A program made the position numbers and the translations under genes. The notes beneath the pieces were generated by a model. That model had not been told where the DNA came from. It saw nothing but the letters and a program-made list of their open reading frames with translations, and searched no databases. Shown in pieces: positions 1-7,711 of a DNA stretch of 64,000 bases; positions within the stretch are counted from its first letter, which is position 1; every line of letters starts with the position of its first letter. The stretch is from an uncultured Verrucomicrobiota bacterium (GTDB lineage: Bacteria > Verrucomicrobiota > Verrucomicrobiia > Limisphaerales > UBA9464): NCBI GenBank assembly GCA_903907925.1, contig CAIVQB010000020.1:1-64000 (forward strand), read 5' to 3'.

Positions 1-139
1 GATGGGGGAAGCGGCTCCCCGGAGGGAAATCCAAGTCAATGTTGAGGCGCTTGAGGTCCTTGTCGAAGCGCACTTCGACAACTTTCCAAGGGGTGCCGGT
101 GAGGCCCAAGGCGATGGCAAAAACGTCTTTCTGATCCAC
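1..139 (-). pseudogene. N-terminal fragment of ISL3-type transposase, cut by window edge
   Basis: Reading leftwards from a GTG at 139, the minus strand encodes about 46 residues beginning VDQKDVFAIALGLTGTPW, then KVVEVRFDKDLKRLNIDLDF and PPGSRFPH. This is the start pattern of ISL3-family (DDE) transposases, whose N-terminus precedes a zinc-finger CPxC region that would lie beyond the window edge. The frame is open to base 1. There is no room for an insertion-sequence terminal repeat between this start and the beta-propeller reading frame that begins by about 138, so the element's end has been lost or the junction is artificial. Family assignment is from recalled sequence pattern, not from a search. 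Confidence 0.65.
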
Positions 140-1751
140 GCTGGTCGTCAGCAACGCCTACGGTGTCGTGACCAGCGCGCCGGTGGACGTGACGCCTCAA
201 CTCCGCCCAACCATGACCGGTTGGACGCTCGTCACCGCCACCACGAACTACCTTGGCGTGCCTGTAAACGTCGGAGCCGATGACGCTGGCAATGCGTATG
301 TCATGCTCGTCGGTTACGCCAATGGCGGCGTGCTGGATCTGCGCCGCTTCGGTCCGGACGGCTACTTTGTCTGGCGTTTCAACACCGACCCGACACCGAC
401 CACCGGGTATCTCCTGTCCTCCACTGCCCCGGTCGTTTCGCCCAGTGGCGAGGTGTTCATCGCGGGACGCGTCCTCGTTCATCCGAGCCCTTCTGAACGC
501 AGCGAGGGCAACTTCATCGCGCGGCTCAACCCGACCGACGGCACGTTCCTGTGGGTGAAGAACCTCAGCAACGTCAGCACCGGGCAGTCGGATCTGGCGG
601 GCATCCGGCTGCTGAACCTCGACGGCTCAGGCCATGTTCGCGTCCTGGCGGTGGATAATCTTGGCGGGAACCGGTCGGTGCGGACCTTTGCGTTCGACGG
701 CACCGAAGCCCCCACGGTAAATCTGTCGTTCCTGCCCGCAGTTCAAGATGGGGGCAATGCCCGCTACGCACTCGACCGCAGCGGCGGGATCTATTTCTAC
801 GCGAACCGCATCGAGGCACTGAAACTCGGTCCGACCAATTTCCCCGCGCTGGGCGGTACCGGCGCGCAGTCCTACATTCTCGCCCGCTACGACGCGACCG
901 GCGCGTTCCAGTGGTTGCGCGCCTTCACCGGACCAGGTGCTGTGGTGAACACCCCCGCGCTCAACGTGGATGCCTCCGGAAACCTCATCATCGCTGGCGC
1001 GCTTTCACTCAACAACGCCCAGACTTTCCAGATCGGCACCAATATCCTGACCGGCTCCGGCTACGCCGCGAAGGTCACGCCCGCCGGTGAGATCGCCTGG
1101 GCCAAAGCGTGGTCGCTCAACATCCGCGACGCTGCGCTGGGCACGGACGGTTCGGTGTATCTCGCCGGATGGTTCCGCTTCGCGCCGACGACAAGTGGAG
1201 GAGTCACCCGTCAGATTCCATTCGGAACGACCCACGTGGCTGGCTCTTCGGTCACTGGTCACGATTTGTTTGTCGCCAAGCTCAGCCCGGAGGGCGAGGA
1301 ACAGTTCATCCGCCAGAGCGGTGGGCCGGAATTCGCGACCGAGGACAACGCCGTCTCCTATTCCATCGCAGTGGATTCGCGCGGCGTCGTGACCACTGCG
1401 GGCTATACCCGAGTGCCACATCCTGGCGGCGGGCTGGACTTCGGCGATCTGCGCTACCTGTGGCCCAACCTGGTGCCATTCGACATTGCGAACTCCGGTG
1501 GCGATCTTCCCTGCTACTACGTTGCGCGGCTCGAGGTCGACACCGTGGCGGCCGCTCCGCCGGTGATCACCTTCACGCCGCCAGCACCGGGAGCTTCGAC
1601 GCTTCGGTTGAACTGGCCAGCCGGCTATCAGTTGCAACGGCAGACGGCGATCCTCGGTGGTGTTTGGGAAACGCTCCACGTCGCGGCACCTTACGACGCC
1701 AATCTCGCGGAGTTTGCCCAGGGCTTTTTCCGAGTCGTACCAGGGCCGTAA
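135..1751 (+). CDS. 5'-truncated SBBP/beta-propeller secreted protein
   Basis: The frame is open from 135 and begins STLVVSNAYGVVTSAPVDV, which resembles the last strand of an Ig-like domain, so the original gene probably started further left. A GTG at 168 is the first possible start within the remnant. The body shows repeated propeller blades of the kind LARYDATGAFQWLRAF, AKVTPAGEIAWAKAW and VAKLSPEGEEQF, each paired with a phrase such as DASGNLIIAGAL. The last 60 residues (LNWPAGYQLQRQT ... QGFFRVVPGP) match the C-terminal beta domain common after such propellers in Verrucomicrobiota. No signal peptide survives. It is either a gene broken by the adjacent transposase fragment or the 3' part of a gene joined to it by rearrangement. 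Confidence 0.65.
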   Translation, partial: STLVVSNAYGVVTSAPVDVTPQLRPTMTGWTLVTATTNYLGVPVNVGADDAGNAYVMLVGYANGGVLDLRRFGPDGYFVWRFNTDPTPTTGYLLSSTAPVVSPSGEVFIAGRVLVHPSPSERSEGNFIARLNPTDGTFLWVKNLSNVSTGQSDLAGIRLLNLDGSGHVRVLAVDNLGGNRSVRTFAFDGTEAPTVNLSFLPAVQDGGNARYALDRSGGIYFYANRIEALKLGPTNFPALGGTGAQSYILARYDATGAFQWLRAFTGPGAVVNTPALNVDASGNLIIAGALSLNNAQTFQIGTNILTGSGYAAKVTPAGEIAWAKAWSLNIRDAALGTDGSVYLAGWFRFAPTTSGGVTRQIPFGTTHVAGSSVTGHDLFVAKLSPEGEEQFIRQSGGPEFATEDNAVSYSIAVDSRGVVTTAGYTRVPHPGGGLDFGDLRYLWPNLVPFDIANSGGDLPCYYVARLEVDTVAAAPPVITFTPPAPGASTLRLNWPAGYQLQRQTAILGGVWETLHVAAPYDANLAEFAQGFFRVVPGP

Positions 1752-1754
1752 CGA

Positions 1755-1869
1755 CCGCCTGCCCTCGCAAGAGCAGGTAATAGCGAGTGCCGGCCTTGGT
1801 AACCGTATTGATCGTGAACGGCACACCGCCGGAATCGTAGACGATGCGGCTGGAGGAGGATTTCGACAT
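1755..1869 (-). pseudogene. Small orphan ORF fragment
   Basis: From ATG at 1869 the minus strand reads MSKSSSSRIVYDSGGVPF then TINTVTKAGTRYYLLLRGQ, which looks like genuine protein rather than an antisense shadow. The frame stays open to 1573 but beyond about 1755 it runs antisense to the propeller gene's 3' end and loses that character. The likely reading is the N-terminal stub of a gene whose remainder was replaced when the propeller sequence arrived. Function is not recognised. Confidence 0.25.
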
Positions 1870-1974
1870 ACGCAGGCAAGGACGGAATTTCTTGGCCTGC
1901 GCAGGTGCTGAACTGTTTCAAAGTGTTTCAAACGGCCCTTTCGGGCGAGAAACCTTCAAAACGTGCGAGAAAGA

Positions 1975-2051
1975 TGGCGGGAGTGGCGGGACTCGAACCC
2001 GTAACCTCTGCCGTGACAGGGCAGCGCTCTAACCAATTGAGCTACACCCCC
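1975..2051 (-). tRNA. tRNA-Asp (GTC)
   Basis: The minus strand folds as a full cloverleaf: acceptor GGGGGTG pairs with CACTCCC (one G-U), D arm GCTCAATTGGTTAGAGC, anticodon loop CTGTCAC giving anticodon GTC, and T arm GGTTCGAGTCC. Discriminator G and a genomically encoded CCA (1975-1977) complete a 77-nt gene. Its cognate synthetase gene aspS lies in the same window at 46196. Its 3' end faces the disrupted propeller/transposase segment. Confidence 0.95.
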
Positions 2052-2067
2052 CGCGGGGTGGGGGGTT

Positions 2068-2095
2068 GTTTTAGAGGCCTGCGGCGTTGAGTCAA
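2068..2095 (-). promoter_or_regulatory. Candidate sigma-70-like promoter of tRNA-Asp
   Basis: On the minus strand TTGACT (2095-2090) and TAAAAC (2073-2068) are separated by 16 bases. The -10 box ends 16 bases before the mature tRNA 5' end. The -35 box matches consensus at 5 of 6 and the -10 at 4 of 6. Confidence 0.45.
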
Positions 2096-2617
2096 TGCTT
2101 TTGTCCCGGATTTCACCCGTCCATTCGGGATCGCAAATCGGACCACTTCACTCGTCTGCCACGTTCGTACCTGGTTGGAGCGTCGATCGTTGTAAGGTGC
2201 CGCGGGTGGAAGCGACTGATTCGCAACATTTCACGATTCACCTGCCTGTATGGCCGTTGATTGGGCCGTCGGACGTCGAGCAGGTCACGTCGAGGACCCA
2301 AGAGAAACGGGTCGATAGGAAGGGGGAAAGATGGGAGGCGAACTTGAAACAGAGTGATCCGGGCCGCAGACGCCAAGGAGGTGGGGGTGGGGAACCCCGC
2401 TGAAGAAACGTGCTACAGCCCGAATCGGTTTCGAACCTAGGAATCTCGCCGCCGATTGTCAATTGTGACGGTGGTCAGTTTCGTCATCGTGGATTTTGCG
2501 TGCGGGTTTTTGGTGGGTTTCACGTCAATTTCCCTGCCGGGACGTTTGTTGGCGGGCACCGGATTGGTGCGAACCGGGGCTTGACCGGTTCGCCGGCTGT
2601 GTTTGCATCGAAGCACA
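2096..2617. other. Intergenic stretch without recognised feature
   Basis: About 520 bases between the tRNA promoter and the lipoprotein gene. Open frames here are short and show no family likeness. I checked for SRP RNA, RNase P and tmRNA signature sequences by eye and saw none. It must contain the lipoprotein gene's promoter, but no clear -35/-10 pair stood out. Confidence 0.4.
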
Positions 2618-2995
2618 ATGACGAAGTTTTTGATCGGACTGGTTGCCCTCGCCGGAGTTCTAACGACGACCGGCTGCTACAGCACTCAGGAGGGACATCA
2701 CAAATTTGGAACTCCCTGGGGTCGCGACACGATCGAAGGTCGCTACGAACGGCCCGTGGATCAGGTGTTTGCAGCGGCCAAGGAAACGCTGGCGTTCAAC
2801 GGCACCCTGACCGGTGAGAACACCATTTCCAAAATCGTCACCGCCAGCATCGATGGCCGGACGGTTTGGGTGAGGGTTGACGAAGTGGAACCCCGCGTGA
2901 GCCGCGTGAGTGTCCAGGCGCGGAAGCGCGGCGGCCTTCCGGACATCTATCTGGCCAGCGAAGTCGACAAACAGATTGCCATCCGGTTGAAGTAA
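2618..2995 (+). CDS. Small DUF3568-like lipoprotein
   Basis: The 125-residue product starts MTKFLIGLVALAGVLTTTGC, a lipoprotein signal peptide ending in the lipobox TTGC, so it should be acylated at Cys20 and held in a membrane facing the periplasm. The mature part has the alternating pattern seen in DUF3568-type proteins: a segment driving oligomer-like helix (VDQVFAAAKETLAFNG), then a beta-rich end with DGRTVWVRVDEV and VSRVSVQARKRGGLPD. Its biochemical role is unknown. I preferred ATG 2618 over an in-frame upstream start at 2603 because the signal peptide begins there. It is transcribed alone and is followed by a terminator. Confidence 0.7.
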   Translation: MTKFLIGLVALAGVLTTTGCYSTQEGHHKFGTPWGRDTIEGRYERPVDQVFAAAKETLAFNGTLTGENTISKIVTASIDGRTVWVRVDEVEPRVSRVSVQARKRGGLPDIYLASEVDKQIAIRLK

Positions 2996-3095
2996 CGGTT
3001 CAAAGCCGCCTTCAGAACGGCGGGATTGGCGACTGGTGGTTGGCGCTTGGAGCCCTCGCTCCGCTCGTCCAATCGTTCGCAACGGCTTCAAAAAC

Positions 3096-3130
3096 GGTCC
3101 GCAACCCACCGGGTGCGGGCCTTTTTTATT
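3096..3130 (+). terminator. Rho-independent terminator after lipoprotein gene
   Basis: GGTCCGCAACCC and GGGTGCGGGCC form a GC-rich hairpin with one bulge, followed directly by CTTTTTTATT. It lies between convergent genes, and the T tract is on the plus strand, so it ends forward transcription. Confidence 0.75.
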
Positions 3131-3157
3131 CCCGGGCGGGGCGCGTGAACTCGCCTG

Positions 3158-4543
3158 TCACGGATCGAACATCTTCCCGGGATTCAGAATGCCGTGCGGA
3201 TCGAGCGCTTTCCGAAGCTCACGCATCACCCGCATCTGGGCGTCGCCCATGAATTTTGGCAGGAAGCTTTTCTTGGCGACACCGACTCCGTGTTCGCCGG
3301 TGATCGTTCCGCCGAGCCGGATGGCTTCGTCGAAGATCTCGTGGAAGGCCAGTTCCACGCGGTGCATTTCCTCGGTGTTGCGCTCGTCGGTCAGGAAGGT
3401 CGGATGCAGATTTCCGTCGCCCATATGACCGAAGGTGCCGATGCGCAGCTTATACTTCAGCGCGATCGCCTCGACGAACCGCACCATCCGCGCGAGTTCG
3501 CTGCGCGGTACGGTGGCGTCTTCGAGAATGGTCGTCGGTGCCACCCGGGCCAGGGCGCTGAAGGCGGCTCGCCGCGCGCCGGCCAGCCGGTTGCCCTCGG
3601 CCTCGTCGCGCGCAACGCGGACTTCCATGGATCCATTGGCGCGCGCGATCTCTTCCATCCGGGCGGCTTCCTCGTTCACCTGGGCCGGATGCCCGTCTGT
3701 CTCCATGAGCAGCAGGGCTTCGCAATCAAGGGGAAGACCAATCCGCGCATAGTCCTCGACGCAATGGATCGTGGTCCGGTCGAGAAACTCCAGGGTGCAG
3801 GGGATGATCTGCGCTCCGATGATGTCGGTCACCGTCTGTGCCGCGGCGTCCATCCGGGCGAAGGTCGCCACCATCGTTTTTTTGGCGGCAGGTTTCGGAA
3901 TCAGTTTGAGCAGCACCTGGGTGATGACTCCCAGGGTGCCTTCGCTGCCGATGAACAGGTCCTTCAGCGAATAGCCGGCGACGTCCTTCACGCATTTGTT
4001 GCCGCTGAACATGATTTCACCGCTGGGCAGGACGATCTGCAGGCCCATCACGTAGTTGCGGGTAATTCCGTATTTCAAACCACGGAGGCCGCCGGAGTTT
4101 TCCGCGACGTTGCCGCCGATGGTCGAGATTTTCATCGAGCCCGGATCGGGCGGATAAAAAAGGCCGACGGCGGACGCGGCTTCGGCGATCTGCAGGGTGG
4201 TGACGCCGGGTTCGGTCAGGAGAGTGAGGTTGGCCTTGTCCACCTCCAGAATGCGGTTCATCCGAACCGTGCAGAGAACGATACATCCGGGACTCGGCAG
4301 GCTTCCGCCGGACAACCCGGTTCCCGATCCGCGGGTGACCACTGGAGTCCGGGTGCGGGTGGCGATTTCGAGCACGGCCGCGACCTCCGCGGCCGACTGG
4401 ACGAAAACCACGCAGCCGGGGAGCTGGTTCAGCGCGGCCGTTCCGTCGAACGCATAGGTGATGAGATCCTCGGGTTCGGTCAGAACCTGCGGAGCACCCA
4501 GGCGGGAACGCAAATCAGCAAGCGTGGCGTCATTCAACGGCAT
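3158..4543 (-). CDS. glcD: Glycolate oxidase FAD-linked subunit GlcD
   Basis: The 461-residue product is a PCMH-type flavoprotein that oxidises glycolate or another 2-hydroxy acid, normally with an iron-sulfur partner (GlcF). The FAD-binding domain carries VTRGSGTGLSGG near residues 68-79 and GGNVAENSGGLRGLKYG near 142-158. The C-terminal substrate/cap domain has GTFGHMGDGNLHP and GEHGVGVAKKSF, and the protein ends NPGKMFDP, all normal for GlcD. The length matches the family. The frame extends upstream to 4807, but that part is low-complexity Arg/Pro-rich, so ATG 4543 was chosen. No glcE or glcF lies beside it; a D-lactate dehydrogenase role is possible. Confidence 0.9.
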   Translation of the reverse strand: MPLNDATLADLRSRLGAPQVLTEPEDLITYAFDGTAALNQLPGCVVFVQSAAEVAAVLEIATRTRTPVVTRGSGTGLSGGSLPSPGCIVLCTVRMNRILEVDKANLTLLTEPGVTTLQIAEAASAVGLFYPPDPGSMKISTIGGNVAENSGGLRGLKYGITRNYVMGLQIVLPSGEIMFSGNKCVKDVAGYSLKDLFIGSEGTLGVITQVLLKLIPKPAAKKTMVATFARMDAAAQTVTDIIGAQIIPCTLEFLDRTTIHCVEDYARIGLPLDCEALLLMETDGHPAQVNEEAARMEEIARANGSMEVRVARDEAEGNRLAGARRAAFSALARVAPTTILEDATVPRSELARMVRFVEAIALKYKLRIGTFGHMGDGNLHPTFLTDERNTEEMHRVELAFHEIFDEAIRLGGTITGEHGVGVAKKSFLPKFMGDAQMRVMRELRKALDPHGILNPGKMFDP

Positions 4544-4664
4544 GATCCGGGGAAGGTGGCGGACGCCCGGCATCCCGGTCAAGGCACCCGGGTCCTGTTC
4601 GGCTCCATTCCGTTCCCGACGCCCTCTAAATCGGAACATTTCAGTGGAAAACATGCACGGTTTA

Positions 4665-4776
4665 CCGGTAGGGCGAGGCTCCCGCCGAGCCGGGTGCGTG
4701 GTAGAACGAGGGACGCCACGCTGCGAGGTGGAATCCGTCCGTCCACTGCAGCTCACCGGGAGGTTTGCCCTACCGG
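4665..4776. repeat. 112-bp inverted-repeat element
   Basis: CCGGTAGGGC at 4665-4674 and its exact complement GCCCTACCGG at 4767-4776 bound a GC-rich segment containing GCGAGGCTCCCGCCGAGCC, itself nearly palindromic. It fills most of the 324-base gap upstream of glcD. The form is that of a REP or MITE-like element; no target duplication was visible. Confidence 0.6.
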
Positions 4777-4867
4777 GGGAAGGGAAACTCTGGCACCGAA
4801 TCCGCAAGGACCTGCCTCCATCAGCGTGAATCTGTGGTGAATGCCCAGTTCTACTGCATCGATCCGA

Positions 4868-5755
4868 CTAAAAGCGCCGCAGCGTTTCGAGGACGGCGCG
4901 GACGCGCGGGACTTCATGGGTCCGGAACAGGCTGGTCTTGCCCAGGGCGGCCAGGACGGCGAAGAACGGTTCGGCGGAACGCACTTCGTCCTCGAAACAT
5001 TCGAAGGCGTGGGGCAGGGCGTGGCAAATTGGCCAACCCAGTTGGCGCAGCCGGAATGAATTGAGAAAGACGTTCATCTGATGCCGGATGCGGACGGCCG
5101 AATCCTGGAGATTGCGGTAGTAGAACCCCAGACCGGGATCGATCCAGATCCGCCGGACCCTGTGCGCCAGCGCGAGATCGATTTGACGCGAAAAGGAATC
5201 GATCAGGGCCGCCGTGGGATCGGCTCCGAGGTCCAGATCGCCAACGTCACGCACGGTCGCACCCTGAACGTGGCAGATGATGACCGCGGCGTCGTGGTCG
5301 GCGACCTGGCGGAACATCTCCGGGCTGCGATCCGTCCCGGTCAGGTTCAGTACCCGGGCTCCCGCCTCCAGACACGCGCGGGTCACGGTCGGATGATAAG
5401 TCTCCACCGAAACGATCAAACCGGCGCGCGCCAGTTCGGTGACGACCGGAAGCAGGCGCGAGGTCTGGGCCGTTTCATCGACCCGCGCCGCGTGGGCCAG
5501 TGAGGATTCAGCACCCACATCGATGATCGCCGCGCCTTGGGCCGCGAGAACGTGACCACGCCGCACGGCGGCCTCGGCACTCAGGCAAACCGATTCGCGG
5601 TACCAGGAATCCGACGAAAGATTGACCACCCCCATCAACTGCGGGCCGACCGCGTCGCTGAACCTGCGACCGGCCAGGTCAAAGGCAGCGACGGACGCCG
5701 TCAGGTCGGAGGCGTGGCGGGCGGCCAGTTCGGCGAGATCTTCGAGGCGAAGCAT
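4868..5755 (-). CDS. Divergent dihydropteroate-synthase-like protein
   Basis: The 295-residue product has the pterin-binding TIM-barrel pattern of dihydropteroate synthase (FolP), which joins p-aminobenzoate to hydroxymethyl-dihydropterin in folate synthesis. Recognisable pieces are MGVVNLSSDSWYR (usual MGILNVTPDSF), IIDVGAESS, VSVETYHPTV, ICHVQG (usual MHMQG) and IDPGLGFYY. The strand that carries the conserved SRKS motif instead reads WPICHALPHAF, and the last motif is RTHEV rather than RVHDV. The p-aminobenzoate site therefore looks altered and the reaction is uncertain. About 65 extra residues precede the barrel. It starts 31 bases after the cobA-hemD stop, suggesting co-transcription. 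Confidence 0.7.
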   Translation of the reverse strand: MLRLEDLAELAARHASDLTASVAAFDLAGRRFSDAVGPQLMGVVNLSSDSWYRESVCLSAEAAVRRGHVLAAQGAAIIDVGAESSLAHAARVDETAQTSRLLPVVTELARAGLIVSVETYHPTVTRACLEAGARVLNLTGTDRSPEMFRQVADHDAAVIICHVQGATVRDVGDLDLGADPTAALIDSFSRQIDLALAHRVRRIWIDPGLGFYYRNLQDSAVRIRHQMNVFLNSFRLRQLGWPICHALPHAFECFEDEVRSAEPFFAVLAALGKTSLFRTHEVPRVRAVLETLRRF

Positions 5756-5786
5756 GGAGAGAAAACGGGCGTGGAACGGAGTTTCG

Positions 5787-7334
5787 TCACGCAGCCCGCT
5801 TGGATCGTGGCGACGACACCTTGCGTTCCAAACTGGCGACCATGCCATCGATGGTGTGGGGCTTGGCTTCGTGGTCTGGCGTGACGCCCAGCGCGGTCAG
5901 TGCCTTGCTGGTTTCAGGCCCGATCGAGAGGGTTTTCAATCCAGGAAACGCCGCGCGGAGTTTGGGCAGATCAAAGCGGGCGTGGAAATGTTCGACCGTG
6001 GAAGCACTGGTGAAGGTGACCCAATCGGCCCCTTCCTCCAGAAGCCGTGCCGCCGCTCCGTTGCGATCCTCGGTTTCCGGGACGGTTTGATAGCAGGCGA
6101 CGTCGTCGACGATGGCACCCTTGGATTCGAGCTGGATCACCAGATCGGGTTGGGCGACTTGCGCTCGCATGCAAAGGATCCGGAGGTTTTCCAACTCATC
6201 GACCTTGGCGATCGCACCGGCGACCTTGGATGCGACATATTCCTCCGGCATCGCGTCGACGCGCAGGTGTAGTTCTTTGAGGCGCGCGGCGGTGGCGGGC
6301 CCGACGGCGGCGATCCGGACCATGCCGAGGCAGCGAAGATCATCGTAGGCCTTGAAGAAATAATCGAAGAACGCAGTGACGCCGTTGGGGCTGGTGAAGA
6401 CGATCCAGTTGTATTCCCCGATGCTGGTGATGGACTCGATCAACGGGTTGAAGTCCGCCGGGGGCACGATCTTGATGGTGGGAATCTCGAGCACTTCGGC
6501 GCCGCGCTCGCTGAGTTCGCGGGCCAGTTGGCTGGCCTGTTCACGCGTCCGGGTGACGACGACCCGGTGGCCGAAGAGGGGACGGTTTTCGAACCAATTG
6601 AGCCGGTTGCGGAGCGAAACGACCCCGCCGACAATGGTGACAGCCGGGGCCGAGAATTTTCGTTCGGCGACGATGCCAGCGATGGTGGCCAGCGTGCCGT
6701 CGATGGATTGTTGTCGCCCGGTGGTGCCCCAGCGAATCATCGCCACCGGCGTAGAGTCTGGCATGCCGTTTCGGACCAGTTCTACGGCGATCTCACGGAT
6801 TCGCTCGACTCCCATCAGGATGACCTTGGTCCCTGGAGTACGGGCGATCTGAGCCCAATCGAGGCTGGATTCGGCCTTGGTCGGATCTTCGTGGCCGGTA
6901 ATGACCTGATAGCTGGAGCAGAAGTCGCGATGCGTCACCGGAATGCCGGCGTAGTTCGGGGCAGCGACGGTGGAAGAAATCCCGGGCACCACTTCGAACG
7001 GAACGCCAGCCGCCGCCAGCTCCTCGGCTTCCTCACCTCCGCGGCCAAAAACGTACGGATCACCGCCCTTCAATCGGACGACCACTTTTCCCTCGCGGGC
7101 TTTGGCCACCAGCAACTGGTTGAGGTCCTCCTGCGGGATGGCGTGTTCGCGCGACCGCTTGCCGCCGTAGATGATCTCGGCGGTCCGGGGTGCCAGGCGG
7201 AGGAGGTCCGGATTGACCAGGGCGTCGTAGACCACGACCTCCGCGCGGCCGAGCACCTCGGCACCGCGGAGGGTGAGCAGCCCCGGATCACCGGGACCGG
7301 CGCCGACGAGATGGACGATTCCCTTGTGCTTCAT
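5787..7334 (-). CDS. cobA-hemD: Uroporphyrinogen-III C-methyltransferase / uroporphyrinogen-III synthase fusion
   Basis: One 515-residue chain carries two successive tetrapyrrole enzymes. Residues about 5-245 are the SAM-dependent methyltransferase CobA/SumT, with VGAGPGDPGLLTLRG, VVRLKGGDPYVFGRGGEE and VVPGISS, which makes precorrin-2 for siroheme or cobalamin. Residues about 255-500 are HemD (RVVVTRTREQASQLA, ELLEIPTIKI-like strand, and WVTFTSASTVEHF), which closes and inverts the ring to uroporphyrinogen III. This CobA-HemD fusion is known from other bacteria. The start at ATG 7334 places the SAM domain at the N-terminus; an in-frame extension to 7454 has no domain. Confidence 0.92.
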   Translation of the reverse strand: MKHKGIVHLVGAGPGDPGLLTLRGAEVLGRAEVVVYDALVNPDLLRLAPRTAEIIYGGKRSREHAIPQEDLNQLLVAKAREGKVVVRLKGGDPYVFGRGGEEAEELAAAGVPFEVVPGISSTVAAPNYAGIPVTHRDFCSSYQVITGHEDPTKAESSLDWAQIARTPGTKVILMGVERIREIAVELVRNGMPDSTPVAMIRWGTTGRQQSIDGTLATIAGIVAERKFSAPAVTIVGGVVSLRNRLNWFENRPLFGHRVVVTRTREQASQLARELSERGAEVLEIPTIKIVPPADFNPLIESITSIGEYNWIVFTSPNGVTAFFDYFFKAYDDLRCLGMVRIAAVGPATAARLKELHLRVDAMPEEYVASKVAGAIAKVDELENLRILCMRAQVAQPDLVIQLESKGAIVDDVACYQTVPETEDRNGAAARLLEEGADWVTFTSASTVEHFHARFDLPKLRAAFPGLKTLSIGPETSKALTALGVTPDHEAKPHTIDGMVASLERKVSSPRSKRAA

Positions 7335-7450
7335 CCGGCTGACCGTAGGAGGCCGGCGTCCCCGGCTCAAACCTTCTTGTGCCGCGCGTTTGGTCGTCTG
7401 AACGGGAACCGGGCTTTGACCGGGAACGATTCCGAAGAGGCCACAGAGGG

Positions 7451-7530
7451 ACACGGATTCATTATGGAGACAGAATGGACAGAATGAACCGAATGGGCCG
7501 GATTGGATCGGCGCTCCGGGAATCGGCGAC
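7451..7530 (+). repeat. Dispersed intergenic repeat, family A copy 1
   Basis: The sequence ACACGGATTCATTATGGAGA followed by CAGAATGGACAGAATGAACC, then GATTGGATCGGCGCTCCGGG and AATCGGCGAC recurs in four other gaps of this window (14719, 30912, 31079, 51310). It lies within the 377-base divergent gap between cobA-hemD and the kinase gene. The remainder of the gap shows no other clear feature. Confidence 0.7.
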
Positions 7531-7711
7531 GATAGGTGCCGTTGGTGTCGTTTTTTGGTTCTGGACCAGATATGGGCGGAGATGCAGTGGCGGGACTCGC
7601 GCGGGGTCCCGTCTGAGGTCGTGCGATCGGGTTTTGCACAAATCGTATCGTGATTCTCACACGGCGCTTGTCCCGTGGCGCGTTGGGATTACATTCCCGC
7701 GCCACGTCAAA

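Noticed and set aside
2420-2470. TTCGAACC-like T-loop suggesting a second tRNA
   Set aside because: No acceptor stem or anticodon arm pairs around it on either strand.
3194-4840. 548-codon open frame on the plus strand opposite glcD
   Set aside because: It is the GC-rich antisense frame of glcD; translated sequence has no family likeness.
7335-7450. Possible cobalamin riboswitch upstream of cobA-hemD
   Set aside because: No conserved B12-box sequence (GCCACTG) or matching stems were seen.
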